The notes: generated by a model from the letters alone, not told the origin. 64,000 nt of DNA from Tunturiibacter gelidiferens (GCF_013410115.1 NZ_JACCCV010000001.1:682001-746000), one strand, 5' to 3'; positions 8,651-17,387 are shown, counted from the first letter of the stretch. Program-made: numbers and translations.

Positions 8651-10072
8651 ATGTCTGCAAACAGCATCACGCGCCGTAGTCTCCTCGGCATGGTCTCCAC
8701 AGCCGCAGTGGCTGGCGCAGTGCCACCCATCTTCGCCTCGCAGTCGGCTCAAGCACAACTCCGCCAGTCCAACCCCCTCACCGCTGCGAAAGATTTCGCC
8801 GACTCCATCGAACGCGCCTTCACCTTCCAGAACCTCATGATGGACGCCTACGCCTCCGGCTCGACCATTCGTCTGTCCCAGAGCTACAGCGACGCCGCCC
8901 TCCAGGCCACCGGCTTTACCTACGACAACGCCGTCGCCATCCACGCCTATCTCTCCCGCGGCCTACCCGACGACCTCTCCCGCGCAAAGATCCTCGGTCT
9001 CGGCCTCCTCCACGCCCAGGCCACCAACTTTCCCGTCGCCGACGGACGTTTCGCGCAGGCTTACTTCGTCAACGCACCCGACTCGAGCGGCGCCTTCATC
9101 ACCCCCGCCGCCTTCCCATTCTTCTTTTACGGCAGCTCCGTGGGCGATCAGGCCTGGGCCGGAATGGCTCTCGCCCAACTCTATCGCCGCACAGGCGAGA
9201 AGCAATACCTCACTGGTGCTCTCCTGGTTGCAAATTGGATTGTCACGAACACCTTCAACACTCAGGGGCCAGGCGGCTACTCCTACGGCGCCATCATCAA
9301 CCAATTCAATCAATCTCAACCCTCACCTAACGGAAAGTCGACCGAGGGCAATCTCGACACCTACGCCTTCTTCACCATGCTCAGCACACTCACCGCTGGC
9401 GGACACGCGAACAATGGCATGTCGTGGGCAGCGCTCGCTCAACACGCCTTCCAGTTCGTCTTCGCCATGTTCAACCCACAAGGCCCGTTCTTCTATACCG
9501 GGACTCTGCCCGACCAGATCACCATCAACCCTTCACCTATCCCCGAAGACTGCCAGACCTGGTCTTACTTGGCCTTTCTCGACGCCCGCTCTCGCGGCAC
9601 CATCGACTGGGCACTCGCCAATCTTCAAACCACCGACACCGCCTCCTCACCCAACTCCAGCCTCACCGGAACTCAAACCGTTCACGGCATGACCTTCTCC
9701 TCCGCGAGTCTCGTCACCACCGCCAACGATCCGAATGCAGTCTGGCTCGAAGGCACCGCGCACACCTCCGCCGCACTCACCGCAAGGGCGCTCCGCGGAG
9801 GCGAACCAATCTTCTCTCTCCTCTCCGACATCTCCCGTGCCATTCAACTCCTTAAGGACATCGAGCACGCCCAGCAGATCCTCGGCGTCGGCCAGACCGC
9901 AGGCGGAAAAGTCATTCCCAGCGGACTCGGCGTCGTCGCCTCATCCAGCGTCCTCGACACCGGCTTCGGCTTCACCTACGGACCATCGCTGCACATCGGC
10001 GCCACTGGTTGGTATCTCATCGCCAGTCTCGCCGCCAACCCCTTCCAACTCGGCTATCGCGTCATCGGATAA
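8651..10072 (+). CDS. Tat-exported protein, possible six-hairpin-type glycosidase fold
   Basis: 473 residues. The ATG at 8651 follows AAAAGGAGG and opens a twin-arginine signal (ITRRSLLGMVSTAAVAGAVP) that ends near residue 35; a GTG at 8597 in the same frame would put the signal peptide too far inside. The mature part has repeated helical hairpins such as AWAGMALAQLYRRTGEKQYL and ALLVANWIV, reminiscent of alpha/alpha-barrel glycosidases and lyases, but I recognise no catalytic signature. The Tat signal suggests folding, possibly with a cofactor, before export. It is monocistronic and followed by a hairpin at 10093. Confidence 0.7.
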   Translation: MSANSITRRSLLGMVSTAAVAGAVPPIFASQSAQAQLRQSNPLTAAKDFADSIERAFTFQNLMMDAYASGSTIRLSQSYSDAALQATGFTYDNAVAIHAYLSRGLPDDLSRAKILGLGLLHAQATNFPVADGRFAQAYFVNAPDSSGAFITPAAFPFFFYGSSVGDQAWAGMALAQLYRRTGEKQYLTGALLVANWIVTNTFNTQGPGGYSYGAIINQFNQSQPSPNGKSTEGNLDTYAFFTMLSTLTAGGHANNGMSWAALAQHAFQFVFAMFNPQGPFFYTGTLPDQITINPSPIPEDCQTWSYLAFLDARSRGTIDWALANLQTTDTASSPNSSLTGTQTVHGMTFSSASLVTTANDPNAVWLEGTAHTSAALTARALRGGEPIFSLLSDISRAIQLLKDIEHAQQILGVGQTAGGKVIPSGLGVVASSSVLDTGFGFTYGPSLHIGATGWYLIASLAANPFQLGYRVIG

Positions 10073-10092
10073 CCTCACAACTCAACAAAGTG

Positions 10093-10125
10093 CCCCACTC
10101 ACGCGACCTGATCGTGAGAGTGGGG
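10093..10125. terminator. Stem-loop, probable terminator after the Tat protein gene
   Basis: CCCCACTCACG at 10093-10103 pairs with CGTGAGAGTGGGG at 10113-10125, with a two-base bulge. It lies 20 bp after the stop at 10072. No strong T-run follows on the plus strand, so termination is likely but not certain. The stem overlaps the end of a weak minus-strand reading frame. Confidence 0.5.
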
Positions 10126-10362
10126 CCTTACCTCGTCAGGTTCGTAAAAGTCGAGATCGTCCAAACCTTTATGTTCTACACCAGATAATATTTCTTGCAT
10201 TTTGAATTCGTAACTGGCAAAGTAACAAAGCGTAGGAGCAGCCCGATGAACACCAAATCGCACAACACGATGCGTAGGTCGCCAGAGACGAACTATCTCC
10301 GTGGTGATCGCCGGGCCATGCTCCTCACCTGTCAGTAGCCGCTGCTGGACGATCCTACGCAA
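10099..10362 (-). CDS. Possible small protein of unknown function (weak)
   Basis: The stretch 10073-10512 has no clear gene. On the minus strand a frame ending at 10099 reads like protein over its last 85 codons (ITTEIVRLWRPTHRVVRFGV, then CYFASYEFKMQEILSGVEHK, ending DEVRPHSHDQVA), with a plausible acidic C-terminus. There is no ATG in a suitable place; a TTG at 10362 is one possible start, without a ribosome binding site. Base use is AT-richer than the neighbours. It may be a real small gene, the remnant of one, or chance. I recognise no family. Confidence 0.28.
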   Translation of the reverse strand: MRRIVQQRLLTGEEHGPAITTEIVRLWRPTHRVVRFGVHRAAPTLCYFASYEFKMQEILSGVEHKGLDDLDFYEPDEVRPHSHDQVA

Positions 10363-10512
10363 CCCGCACGCACCAATAGATGATGATGCGCCAGGAGGAG
10401 AGCTTTGTCTCCACGCACGTCTACGAATTTCTCTGCCGCGAAGCGACCACGCACCCGCGAAGCTGCGCCCAAAACAATCCAGCCGAGCGCTGGTTAGAAA
10501 GAAAGGCCCACC

Positions 10513-10836
10513 ATGGGCAAGCCGTACATCAAGGGCGGAACTCCGATTGGCTCGGACTCGCTCTGCAGGACCTGCTCCTACGCGCACATTATGACCGGTT
10601 ACCGAGAATCGGAGATGATCACGATGTGCAATGAAGTCCACCCCAACATCGTCGTCCCGTTCCTTATCTATGAGTGTTCGAGCTACTACGATAAGAACCG
10701 GCCAAACTGGGAGCAGATGGAAAAGCTCGCCATCGACGTCACACCAGGCCCGTTCAAGCCCGTCGGCTTCAAGGTCGGTATCGGCTTTCGAGAGGCTGCT
10801 GTCGCACATATTTGTGATGACGAAGACGATGAATAA
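10513..10836 (+). CDS. Small cysteine-containing hypothetical protein
   Basis: 107 residues with no recognised family. It starts MGKPYIKGG at an ATG preceded by GAAAGGCC and contains CRTCSYAHIMTGY, a CxxC pair near residues 18-21, a further Cys in MITMCNEVHPNI and one in YECSSYY. It ends in an acidic tail (ICDDEDDE). The cysteines could bind a metal or form a zinc-ribbon-like site, but this is only inferred. There is no signal peptide or membrane segment. The neighbours are unrelated and on the other strand, so context gives no function. Confidence 0.62.
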   Translation: MGKPYIKGGTPIGSDSLCRTCSYAHIMTGYRESEMITMCNEVHPNIVVPFLIYECSSYYDKNRPNWEQMEKLAIDVTPGPFKPVGFKVGIGFREAAVAHICDDEDDE

Positions 10837-10947
10837 CCCTCCGCACTGACAACCCGGCAACGTCCATCTTCGCGCGTCCTGTAACGCGAAGATGGACGTC
10901 ATCAGCTGTTAAAGACAGAGCGGCCATACATAAACTCTGTGCACCAT

Positions 10948-11685
10948 TCACCGCGAAGCCACTTTCCGACCACCTGCCACCCTGCAAGCTGCAGGAACAT
11001 TCGTCATCTGCTTCGCAAACACCCGATAGCTCACCGTTCCCGGCCGCAACGTCGACCAGTATCCCGAGGATGACAGCAGAGGCTTATGTTTCTCGATCAG
11101 TTGATGGTCGAGAATCTTCACGCCGCACTCCAGATTGTTCTTCGGTTGCAGGATCGTTCTGTCCGGATCATCGATCTTCAGCTTCTTATCGTGGTCCCAG
11201 TCAAAGTCGCAACCATACCGCTTTTCGTCGCCATACGTAAGCTGCAGCAGCCCCGATGTGCGGCTCTGATGCCTGGTGACTTCATCTTTCACTGCCATCT
11301 CCGGCTGTGCGTGTTTGGCTTGAACCGTCGGCTCCAGTCCCGCCTCCGCACCGGCCAGCGCCTGAAAGAAGTAAGCCCAGAACGCCCGCTTATCGTCCTC
11401 CGCCATCCCGTAGAACGCCGGACAGAATCGCCGCACATCATGCGGAACCTGCCCGGACAGCATCGCCGGCGGCAGCGCCAGCTCCACAATCTTGTCCCAC
11501 TCCGGATCCCACGTCGGCCCACCCACCTCTGCCTTTTTCGTGTCGATCGGAGTAGGCGGCGCGGGCTTCATCGCCGGAGCTGGAACAGCCGTAGCCTGCG
11601 CCTCATGCTTCCCGCATCCTGCCGCCACGATCGGCGCAGCCATACCCACAACCAAAGCTACCGCAACCCTCAGACCTCGGTTCAT
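10948..11685 (-). CDS. Lipoprotein with lysozyme/lytic-transglycosylase-like domain
   Basis: The ATG at 11685, with AAAGGTG upstream, gives 245 residues beginning with a lipoprotein signal; the lipobox VAAGC places the modified cysteine at residue 24. A proline-rich linker follows. The C-terminal domain has SGLLQLTYGDEKRYGCDFDW and KNNLECGVKILDHQL, which resemble the GLMQ-type motif and the helix around it in soluble lytic transglycosylases; a Glu in AGAEAGLEPT could be catalytic. Such enzymes cleave the glycan strand of peptidoglycan. The longer frame back to 11787 would bury the signal peptide and is not used. The enzymatic call is tentative. Confidence 0.62.
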   Translation of the reverse strand: MNRGLRVAVALVVGMAAPIVAAGCGKHEAQATAVPAPAMKPAPPTPIDTKKAEVGGPTWDPEWDKIVELALPPAMLSGQVPHDVRRFCPAFYGMAEDDKRAFWAYFFQALAGAEAGLEPTVQAKHAQPEMAVKDEVTRHQSRTSGLLQLTYGDEKRYGCDFDWDHDKKLKIDDPDRTILQPKNNLECGVKILDHQLIEKHKPLLSSSGYWSTLRPGTVSYRVFAKQMTNVPAACRVAGGRKVASR

Positions 11686-11787
11686 TCGTGCACCTTTTAC
11701 GTTCGTTTGAAGTCGGGCCCTGTACAGGAAGATGCCATCCACGAGCGCGCAGTTGCTGAGACGCTCGCAATACCCCCAAAATCTCAA

Positions 11788-12273
11788 TCAGATCCGCTTG
11801 ATCGTCCCCTGGTCCATCGCCCCGCCGAAGTACTTCTTCAAAGCCTCTTCAAACACATCGCCCGAATCTTCCGCTGTTTTGGCAGACGGCGCAGTGGCCT
11901 TCGCAAATGGCGCCGCGGCGTTCGCAAATAAGGTCATGCTCGAATGAAACTTCAAATCATCCGGAGACCCAAAGATCTCCCCCACCGTCCGTCCCTGCAC
12001 TTCCACCACAATCCTCGTAGACTCCCGCAGCCTCGGCCCCAGCACAGCATGCTCCAGATAAGCCCGAGCCTCCTCGAGCGACGAGATCGCATACCGCATC
12101 GCCATCGGGCTACTCCCCAGCCCCCGAATCTGCGGAAACACGAACCACATCCAGTGACTGCGCTTCCTCCCCGCCCGCAACTCCGCGAGGGCCTGCTCGT
12201 ACACTCCAGCCTGTGCCTCCACAAACCTCTCCAGCTCGTACTTATCGCTCGTTGCTCCGACTTTTATCCTCAT
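11788..12273 (-). CDS. DUF1810 family protein
   Basis: 161 residues starting at the ATG at 12273, which has AGGAG about eight bases upstream; the frame extends upstream to 12306 without better support. Family hallmarks are YELERFVEAQAGVYEQALAE, RKRSHWMWFVFPQIRGLG and the C-terminal KKYFGGAMDQGT. An alanine-rich insert (ANAAAPFAKATAPSAKTAED) stands before the last helix, where family members are usually shorter. DUF1810 is structurally known but has no assigned reaction. It is divergent from the VOC gene at 12351, with about 77 bp between starts. Confidence 0.88.
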   Translation of the reverse strand: MRIKVGATSDKYELERFVEAQAGVYEQALAELRAGRKRSHWMWFVFPQIRGLGSSPMAMRYAISSLEEARAYLEHAVLGPRLRESTRIVVEVQGRTVGEIFGSPDDLKFHSSMTLFANAAAPFAKATAPSAKTAEDSGDVFEEALKKYFGGAMDQGTIKRI

Positions 12274-12350
12274 ATGTTCGCTCCTGCACCCCGTACAACT
12301 CTTCACGCCAGCCGCCGACTTGCAGTAGACTCACCCCGAAGGAGCCAAAC

Positions 12351-12716
12351 ATGCCTCCCACTGTCGGCAACGGCAAGATCTGCTACCTCGAAATCCCCGC
12401 AACGGACGTAGCCGTCTCCTCCGCCTTCTACGCCACTTGCTTTGGCTGGTCTCTGCGTCAGCACAGCGACGGCACCACCGCCTTCGACGACGGCGTCGGC
12501 CAGGTCAGCGGCATGTGGGTCCTCAACCGTCCGCCCTCCACCCAGCCCGGCATCGTCATCTCCATCATGGTCGACAGCGCCGTCGCCACCGTCGATCTCA
12601 TCACCGCCCACGGCGGCGAGATCGTTCAACCCATCGACCCCAACGCGTCAGAGATCACCGCCCACTTCCGCGACCCCGGCGGCAACGTCCTCGGCATCTA
12701 CCAGGAGCCCGGCTGA
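12351..12716 (+). CDS. VOC family (glyoxalase/dioxygenase fold) protein
   Basis: A single-module VOC protein of 121 residues: GKICYLEIPATDVAVSSAFY opens the first beta-alpha-beta-beta-beta unit, and ITAHFRDPGGNVLGIYQEPG closes the second. The terminal Glu in GIYQE and residues near ICYLEI could form the metal or ligand site. The ATG at 12351 follows AAGGAG; the frame upstream to 12213 overlaps the divergent gene and is not coding. Single-module VOC proteins dimerise; functions range from antibiotic resistance to metabolite binding and cannot be assigned here. Confidence 0.88.
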   Translation: MPPTVGNGKICYLEIPATDVAVSSAFYATCFGWSLRQHSDGTTAFDDGVGQVSGMWVLNRPPSTQPGIVISIMVDSAVATVDLITAHGGEIVQPIDPNASEITAHFRDPGGNVLGIYQEPG

Positions 12717-12726
12717 TCGCGTTGCC

Positions 12727-13266
12727 CTACTTCACCCCCTTATTCGGATCCCATACCCCCTCGAGCTTCCGCACATACACCATCTGCCCAATGTGATAGG
12801 CGTTGTGGGCTCCAACGTGTGCGATCCTCGAAGCCCACAGCGAAATCTTTGCGTCGTCAGCCGCCTCCACCGCGTTCTCCCAGTCCGTCATCACCTGGTC
12901 CAGCTGCTTGACCGTCGTGTCCCAGCTCTTGGCGTCGAAGTTGTTGAACGTCTCGTCGTTGTTGCCATCGAACTTCGCCGGAGTCTCACCCTTGAACTTC
13001 GCCAACATCTCGCGATCCCAGAACACAAGATGATTTGCCAGCTGCCCCACCGAGTGGTTCCCACTCTTATCCGTCCAGCTCGCCTGCGCCGGCGTCAGCC
13101 CAGCCACCGCCGTATTCGCCGGAACGAACCACTCCGCCTTGTCATGGGTCGACCGCAGCTGCTCCAGAAGAACCGCCTTCAACGTCATCGGCTTCTCCTG
13201 CTGCGCCACCGCAAAACCACACGAAGCCACCACAAAAACCACCACAACAACCAGAACTCGCTTCAT
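12727..13266 (-). CDS. Exported DinB-family protein
   Basis: 179 residues with a Sec signal peptide (residues 1-21, VVVVVFVVASCGFAVA). The mature domain is the DinB/YfiT-like four-helix bundle; the three metal-binding histidines are in STHDKAEWF, VGQLANHLVFWDRE and HNAYHIGQMVYVRK. DinB-fold proteins include thiol-dependent transferases and hydrolases. Export to the periplasm is unusual for the fold in general, and a second exported DinB gene lies at 15259, so the pair may be paralogues. On the minus strand it follows a copy of the repeated intergenic element (13381-13627). Confidence 0.87.
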   Translation of the reverse strand: MKRVLVVVVVFVVASCGFAVAQQEKPMTLKAVLLEQLRSTHDKAEWFVPANTAVAGLTPAQASWTDKSGNHSVGQLANHLVFWDREMLAKFKGETPAKFDGNNDETFNNFDAKSWDTTVKQLDQVMTDWENAVEAADDAKISLWASRIAHVGAHNAYHIGQMVYVRKLEGVWDPNKGVK

Positions 13267-13380
13267 AGCGATCTCCTAAAACTCGATTTAGCGCATAGGT
13301 CTACCGTTGGCCCACGGACCGGATCATTTTACGGTGCAAACGAGCTACGGCGGCCCGCAAGCCGAGTTCTGCCGTACTCG

Positions 13381-13627
13381 AAATTCTGTCAAGCCCCAAT
13401 CATGCGAAAACCCGCGCCAAATAAGGCGATTCGCGTGGCGTATGAGTTATATCGACTCTCTACTTGATGTAGAAGGCAGAAACAGAAGCCCGGACTCAAG
13501 ACCGGCGCTTTCTCCTTTGTTTTGAATAATTTAGCCGTAACCCCAATGGAATGAAGATTTTGCGAAAACGAGAAATTGTCAAATCATTGCATTGAAATGA
13601 CTTACGGCTGAGAACCCCCGGCGGGTG
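13381..13627 (-). repeat. Structured intergenic repeat element, copy C (minus strand)
   Basis: Read on the minus strand, it starts 11 bases after the stop of the P460 lipoprotein gene (13639) with a C/G-run (CCGCCGGGGGTT), then GTAAGTCATTTCAAT, AT-rich units such as GCAAAATCTTCATTCC, a GC hairpin (13486-13512), ATACGCCACGCGAATCGCC, a second hairpin ending GGCGCGGGTTTTCGC, and the terminal GGGGCTTGACAGAATTT. The same order is found at 27716-27995 and 59637-59905. It fills most of the gene-free stretch 13267-13638. Confidence 0.85.
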
Positions 13628-13638
13628 CCCTTAACGGG

Positions 13639-14124
13639 TCAGGGCATCACTGCAGCTCGTTGTGCAAGCAAATAAGAAGCACGATCGTTGGGATCAACTC
13701 CCTCCACACTCGCCACCTTCTTCAATGGCGATCCCTCGTACCTCTGGTACGCCGCAACGCCCGGCCCAGTCACCGTCACAAACTCCACAGCCTTCGGCCT
13801 CTGCGGAATGCTCCCTCCAAACCACCGCGGATCCTCCTGCTGGCCCCACGTCACCACCGACAGCACCGCCCCCGCCGGATATTTTGAATCAGAATTCGAT
13901 CGCGCATACTTCCAAGCCACATCGTTGCCGAACATCGTCGACATCGTCGCATCTTTTCGATCAATCCACGATGTAATCACCTTGCCCTGCAGTGGATTCG
14001 ATGGCAACTCTCCAACCAAAGCTGCGTCCGTATTCAAGCGAGTCACAACCCGCGGATTCGTCTCCTCGGAACATCCGGCCAAAGCCACAACCGCACCGAG
14101 CAAGCACACGCCAAGCGATCTCAT
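13639..14124 (-). CDS. Cytochrome P460-like lipoprotein
   Basis: 161 residues with a lipoprotein signal (LGVCLLGAVVALAGC, Cys18). The mature part resembles the cytochrome P460 fold (FVTVTGPGVAAYQRYEG near the end, KVITSWIDRKDATMSTMFGN, YPAGAVLSVVTWGQQEDP), but no CxxCH haem motif is present, so it may not bind haem covalently in the usual way. The stop of the upstream gene overlaps this start: TGATG if ATG at 14124 is used, or GTGA if the GTG at 14127 is used, so translation is coupled. It is cotranscribed with the haem-binding protein and faces a copy of the intergenic repeat downstream. Confidence 0.72.
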   Translation of the reverse strand: MRSLGVCLLGAVVALAGCSEETNPRVVTRLNTDAALVGELPSNPLQGKVITSWIDRKDATMSTMFGNDVAWKYARSNSDSKYPAGAVLSVVTWGQQEDPRWFGGSIPQRPKAVEFVTVTGPGVAAYQRYEGSPLKKVASVEGVDPNDRASYLLAQRAAVMP

Positions 14125-15119
14125 CACTGACCTCCCGCAGTCTGGCCGCTGAACGGCATCGTGTATACATGATCATTCTTGGCCACAGGTTCATGGCAGC
14201 TCATACACTCATTCTGGAACTGAGCGTCTTTCCCATAAGGCTTCAGATCGGTTCCGCGCCAGCGTCCCCAACCCCAACCCTCGCTCGACGCATACTTCGC
14301 ACTATCTTTGACCATCAACTCCACCTGGATAAACGCGCCGGTCTTCACCACGCCCTTCTCGTCCGGCGCAGCCTGCTGCCAAGCTACCTTAGCGAACGCC
14401 GCTCCATCCGGCCAAGGATTGATGTGTCCATCCGCAATCGCCTTCACAGCAACGTCGTTCCCCAAGATCTCCCGCATCGTGTGATTGTCGAAGCGGTCGG
14501 TGCTGCTGATCGCCTTCCAGTTCTTGTAGTCAGGGTCGAACGGAACGCCATTCCACTCCGGCTTCACCTCCAGCGCAGTCTGGCTTGCCTGCACCCACTT
14601 GCCATACTGAACATCCGTCGCCGCAGCATCTGTCACCGCCTTTGCTCCAACCTCAGCAGCATTGGATGGATCAGGAGGTGTAGTCAGATAGTTCCTTAGG
14701 ACTGTCAGTTGATCGGGTGTCACTACCGCATCCGGATGCACTCTCCGATAAGCAGGAAGAGGCATTGCACCCATCTGGATCATGTTCACCGCTTCAAACA
14801 GGAACCCCTTCTGCTGTGCAGCCGGGAGCTTTCCGATCTCGGAAAAGTTCAGATGCTTCCGAGCCTCTTTCACATCGGCGGTCACTAACCAATACGCAGG
14901 CACCACCTGATCAAACCATGGCAACTTCGTCTCGTTCGAGTGGCAGTTATAGCAAGAGTTCCTCAAAATTTGCTTTACCTCTGCGGGGGTCTGCAGGTCC
15001 GCCGTCACCGGCGGATTCGTCAACTTCGGACGTACAAATTGCAATCCGACGAAAACAAGAAATAAAACCCCCACAATCCAGAGAAGAGGTCGAAGACGAC
15101 TCTGCAATACCGATCCCAT
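14124..15119 (-). CDS. Membrane-anchored haem-binding domain plus cytochrome P460 protein
   Basis: 331 residues from the ATG at 15119 (AAAGGAAC upstream). An N-terminal membrane anchor (PLLWIVGVLFLVFVGLQFV, residues 11-29) precedes a Haem_bd-type domain with the c-type haem motif CYNCH at residues 56-60, then a P460-like domain in which GWGWGRWRG and YGKDAQFQNE lead to a second CxxCH, CMSCH, at 305-309. So two covalent haems are expected on the periplasmic side. P460 proteins oxidise hydroxylamine or detoxify NO-type compounds; the substrate here is not known. It forms an overlapping two-gene operon with the downstream P460 lipoprotein. Confidence 0.85.
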   Translation of the reverse strand: MGSVLQSRLRPLLWIVGVLFLVFVGLQFVRPKLTNPPVTADLQTPAEVKQILRNSCYNCHSNETKLPWFDQVVPAYWLVTADVKEARKHLNFSEIGKLPAAQQKGFLFEAVNMIQMGAMPLPAYRRVHPDAVVTPDQLTVLRNYLTTPPDPSNAAEVGAKAVTDAAATDVQYGKWVQASQTALEVKPEWNGVPFDPDYKNWKAISSTDRFDNHTMREILGNDVAVKAIADGHINPWPDGAAFAKVAWQQAAPDEKGVVKTGAFIQVELMVKDSAKYASSEGWGWGRWRGTDLKPYGKDAQFQNECMSCHEPVAKNDHVYTMPFSGQTAGGQ

Positions 15120-15258
15120 GCCGTTCCTTTCAACTGGCGAGCCGTGACCAGATACTTCAATAGCGGTCACTCTCAAACCCTTAGACGCAGCAGGGTATTC
15201 CGTGAACGCATTCGCTTGCTGTCTGTTCATCTAAAAACTGCACGGCAACAAGCGCGAA

Positions 15259-15801
15259 TTATTTCTCGCTACTCGGTGGCACCAGTCCCTTCAACCGCAA
15301 ATAGAGCGCCAGCGTCGCATACTGTTCGTTGTCATGTGACACAGTACCCCACATGATTCCGATGCGCGACCGCTTCGCGTTGAACACTTCAAACATATCT
15401 CCCAGATTCGCATCCGTTACTGCAGCGAACGCCTTATCGCACTCGGCAAACGAGGCCTTCAGTGCTTCGACGATGGCTGCTTTGTCTGCAGTCTCCGCAG
15501 GAACCTTTGCAAGATCGCTCGCAGCCGTCCGATTTACAGCGCCGCATGTACGCAACTGTGCCTCGGTGACATGGTTCACGACGCGTGCATAGGTTCGTAC
15601 CTCTGGCGTCGGCTTGAACTGGTAATCTCCCTCCGGCATCTTATCGGCGGCTTTTAGAATGTTCCCTTTCTGAGCCGCATACCCGCGCTGTACCTCAGCC
15701 GCGGGCCCAATCGGCCCAACTGGAGCTGCCGGCGTCTGACCCATTGCCATGCCAGAACCCAATAACGCCGCGACCACGCACATCGAACGCATCTGCTGCA
15801 T
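15259..15801 (-). CDS. Exported DinB-family protein, second copy
   Basis: 180 residues from the ATG at 15801, preceded by GAGGTG. A signal peptide (SMCVVAALLGSGMAMG) is followed by a DinB-like bundle: ILKAADKMPEGDYQFKPTPE, YARVVNHVTEAQLRTCG and a C-terminal GTVSHDNEQYATLALYLRLK, which carries the third metal histidine. It is only distantly similar to the DinB protein at 12727 but has the same plan. The frame upstream to 15852 has no start support. It ends about 140 bp upstream of the haem-binding gene on the same strand, so it could be the first gene of that transcript. Confidence 0.85.
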   Translation of the reverse strand: MQQMRSMCVVAALLGSGMAMGQTPAAPVGPIGPAAEVQRGYAAQKGNILKAADKMPEGDYQFKPTPEVRTYARVVNHVTEAQLRTCGAVNRTAASDLAKVPAETADKAAIVEALKASFAECDKAFAAVTDANLGDMFEVFNAKRSRIGIMWGTVSHDNEQYATLALYLRLKGLVPPSSEK

Positions 15802-16056
15802 CTTTGTCACCTCGCACTTCAAGGCTAACCTGTCCAATGGTTGAGTCCACATTTTTTTGTCAATGCTCTGTCATTTCTGAGAAAGCAAATAAGAAGCTTA
15901 CCGACCAGAATCATTACAGAGTCCAACAGACACTTGCTTGTCATTTCGAGCGGACCGAGATAATTACGTCTTTCCTGGGCCGCAGCCAAGAATGAACTAT
16001 TCTGTTAAAGACAACCCACGACGCCGGAACAAGCTTCGTAACAAGGAAACAGCACA

Positions 16057-17154
16057 ATGCCATTGAACTGCGGAATCGTTGGTCTCCCCAACGTAGGAAA
16101 ATCAACGATCTTCAACGCCCTTACCTCAGCTAAGGCGCAAGCCGCCAACTATCCTTTCTGCACGATCGACCCCAACACGGGCGTTGTGACTGTACCCGAT
16201 GAGCGGCTCGCCAAAATTTCCGAGCTTATCAAGCCCAAGTCGCTTGTTCCTACGACTATGGAGTTCATCGATATCGCGGGCCTCGTCGAGGGTGCATCCA
16301 AGGGCGAAGGCCTCGGCAACCAGTTCCTAGGCCACATCCGCGCGACCGATGCCGTAGCGCATGTCGTTCGTTGCTTCGACGATGCCGAGGTCATCCATGT
16401 GGCTGGCGGTGTCAATCCGCTGCACGACATTGACATCATCAACACCGAACTGCTGCTCGCCGACCTCGACACTGTCGAAAAGCGCAACACCAAAGTTGAG
16501 CGCGCTGCTAAAGCATCGAGCGATGGCAAAATCAAGGCTGAGCACGCCATGCTGCAGAAGCTTCTGGCAGCCCTCAATGCTGGCAAGCCCGCTCGTACAG
16601 CCGAGCTTACTGAAGAAGAAAAGATCCTATCTCGCGAGCTTTTCCTGATCACTGCGAAGCCTCAGCTCTACGTGGCGAATGTTGACGAATCAGGCCTCAT
16701 TGCGGGTAACTCTTACACTGCTGCCGTTGAGAAACGCGCCGAAGAAGAAGGCAGTCAGATTGTGCGCATCTCCGGTGCCCTCGAATCTGAGATTGCACAG
16801 TTAGAACCTGCTGAGCGCGAAGAGTTCCTCAAGGATATGGGGCTGTCCGAGCCCGGTCTCAACCGCCTTATTCACTCCGCCTATCGCCTGCTTGACCTCA
16901 TTACCTACTTCACAGCCGGTGTGCAGGAGGTTCGCGCCTGGACTATCCGCCGTGGCACCAAAGCCCCTGGCGCAGCGGGCGTCATCCACTCCGATTTTGA
17001 AAAAGGCTTCATCAAGGCAGACTGCTACGCCTCCGACGACCTCTTCAAATATGGCAGCGAACAAGCCGTCAAGGAAAAGGGTTTACTGCGATCCGAAGGC
17101 AAAGAGTACATCGTGAAAGATGGTGACATTCTTTTTTTCAAGTTCAACGTATAG
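16057..17154 (+). CDS. ychF: Ribosome-associated ATPase/GTPase YchF (OLA1 family)
   Basis: 365 residues, full length for the Obg-related YchF family, which binds ribosomes and prefers ATP. The P-loop GLPNVGKSTIFNAL is at residues 8-21, the Walker B region in MEFIDIAGLVEGASKGEGLG, and the altered base-recognition motif near VANVDESG. A coiled-coil insertion (residues about 130-200) and the C-terminal TGS domain ending DGDILFFKFNV complete it. AAGGAA precedes the ATG. The preceding 250 bp hold no gene. It is most likely monocistronic, followed by a 230 bp gap before tyrS. Confidence 0.97.
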   Translation: MPLNCGIVGLPNVGKSTIFNALTSAKAQAANYPFCTIDPNTGVVTVPDERLAKISELIKPKSLVPTTMEFIDIAGLVEGASKGEGLGNQFLGHIRATDAVAHVVRCFDDAEVIHVAGGVNPLHDIDIINTELLLADLDTVEKRNTKVERAAKASSDGKIKAEHAMLQKLLAALNAGKPARTAELTEEEKILSRELFLITAKPQLYVANVDESGLIAGNSYTAAVEKRAEEEGSQIVRISGALESEIAQLEPAEREEFLKDMGLSEPGLNRLIHSAYRLLDLITYFTAGVQEVRAWTIRRGTKAPGAAGVIHSDFEKGFIKADCYASDDLFKYGSEQAVKEKGLLRSEGKEYIVKDGDILFFKFNV

Positions 17155-17352
17155 ATAGAGGTAATCATTGATTAACTCAGTGTTTGTCCGCAGGTACGTT
17201 TCTAACGCGACTTGAACTCGCTACACGCATGGCGCCGATAGAACGTACGAGTGGCAAATTATTTATTCTTTTTGTGTCTTTTTTCTGCATCGGTTTAGCG
17301 AAATAAACCAGGTTCGTAACTACTTAGTTCGAGAACGAATGGCTCGATCTCC

Positions 17353-17380
17353 TTCAGACTGACGCTGGGATCTTTATACT
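17353..17380 (+). promoter_or_regulatory. Candidate promoter giving a leaderless tyrS mRNA
   Basis: TTCAGA at 17353-17358 and TATACT at 17375-17380, 16 bases apart. The -10 box ends only seven bases before the tyrS ATG at 17388 and there is no ribosome binding site in TAAAAAT, so transcription may start at or next to the start codon. Confidence 0.4.
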
Positions 17381-17387
17381 TAAAAAT

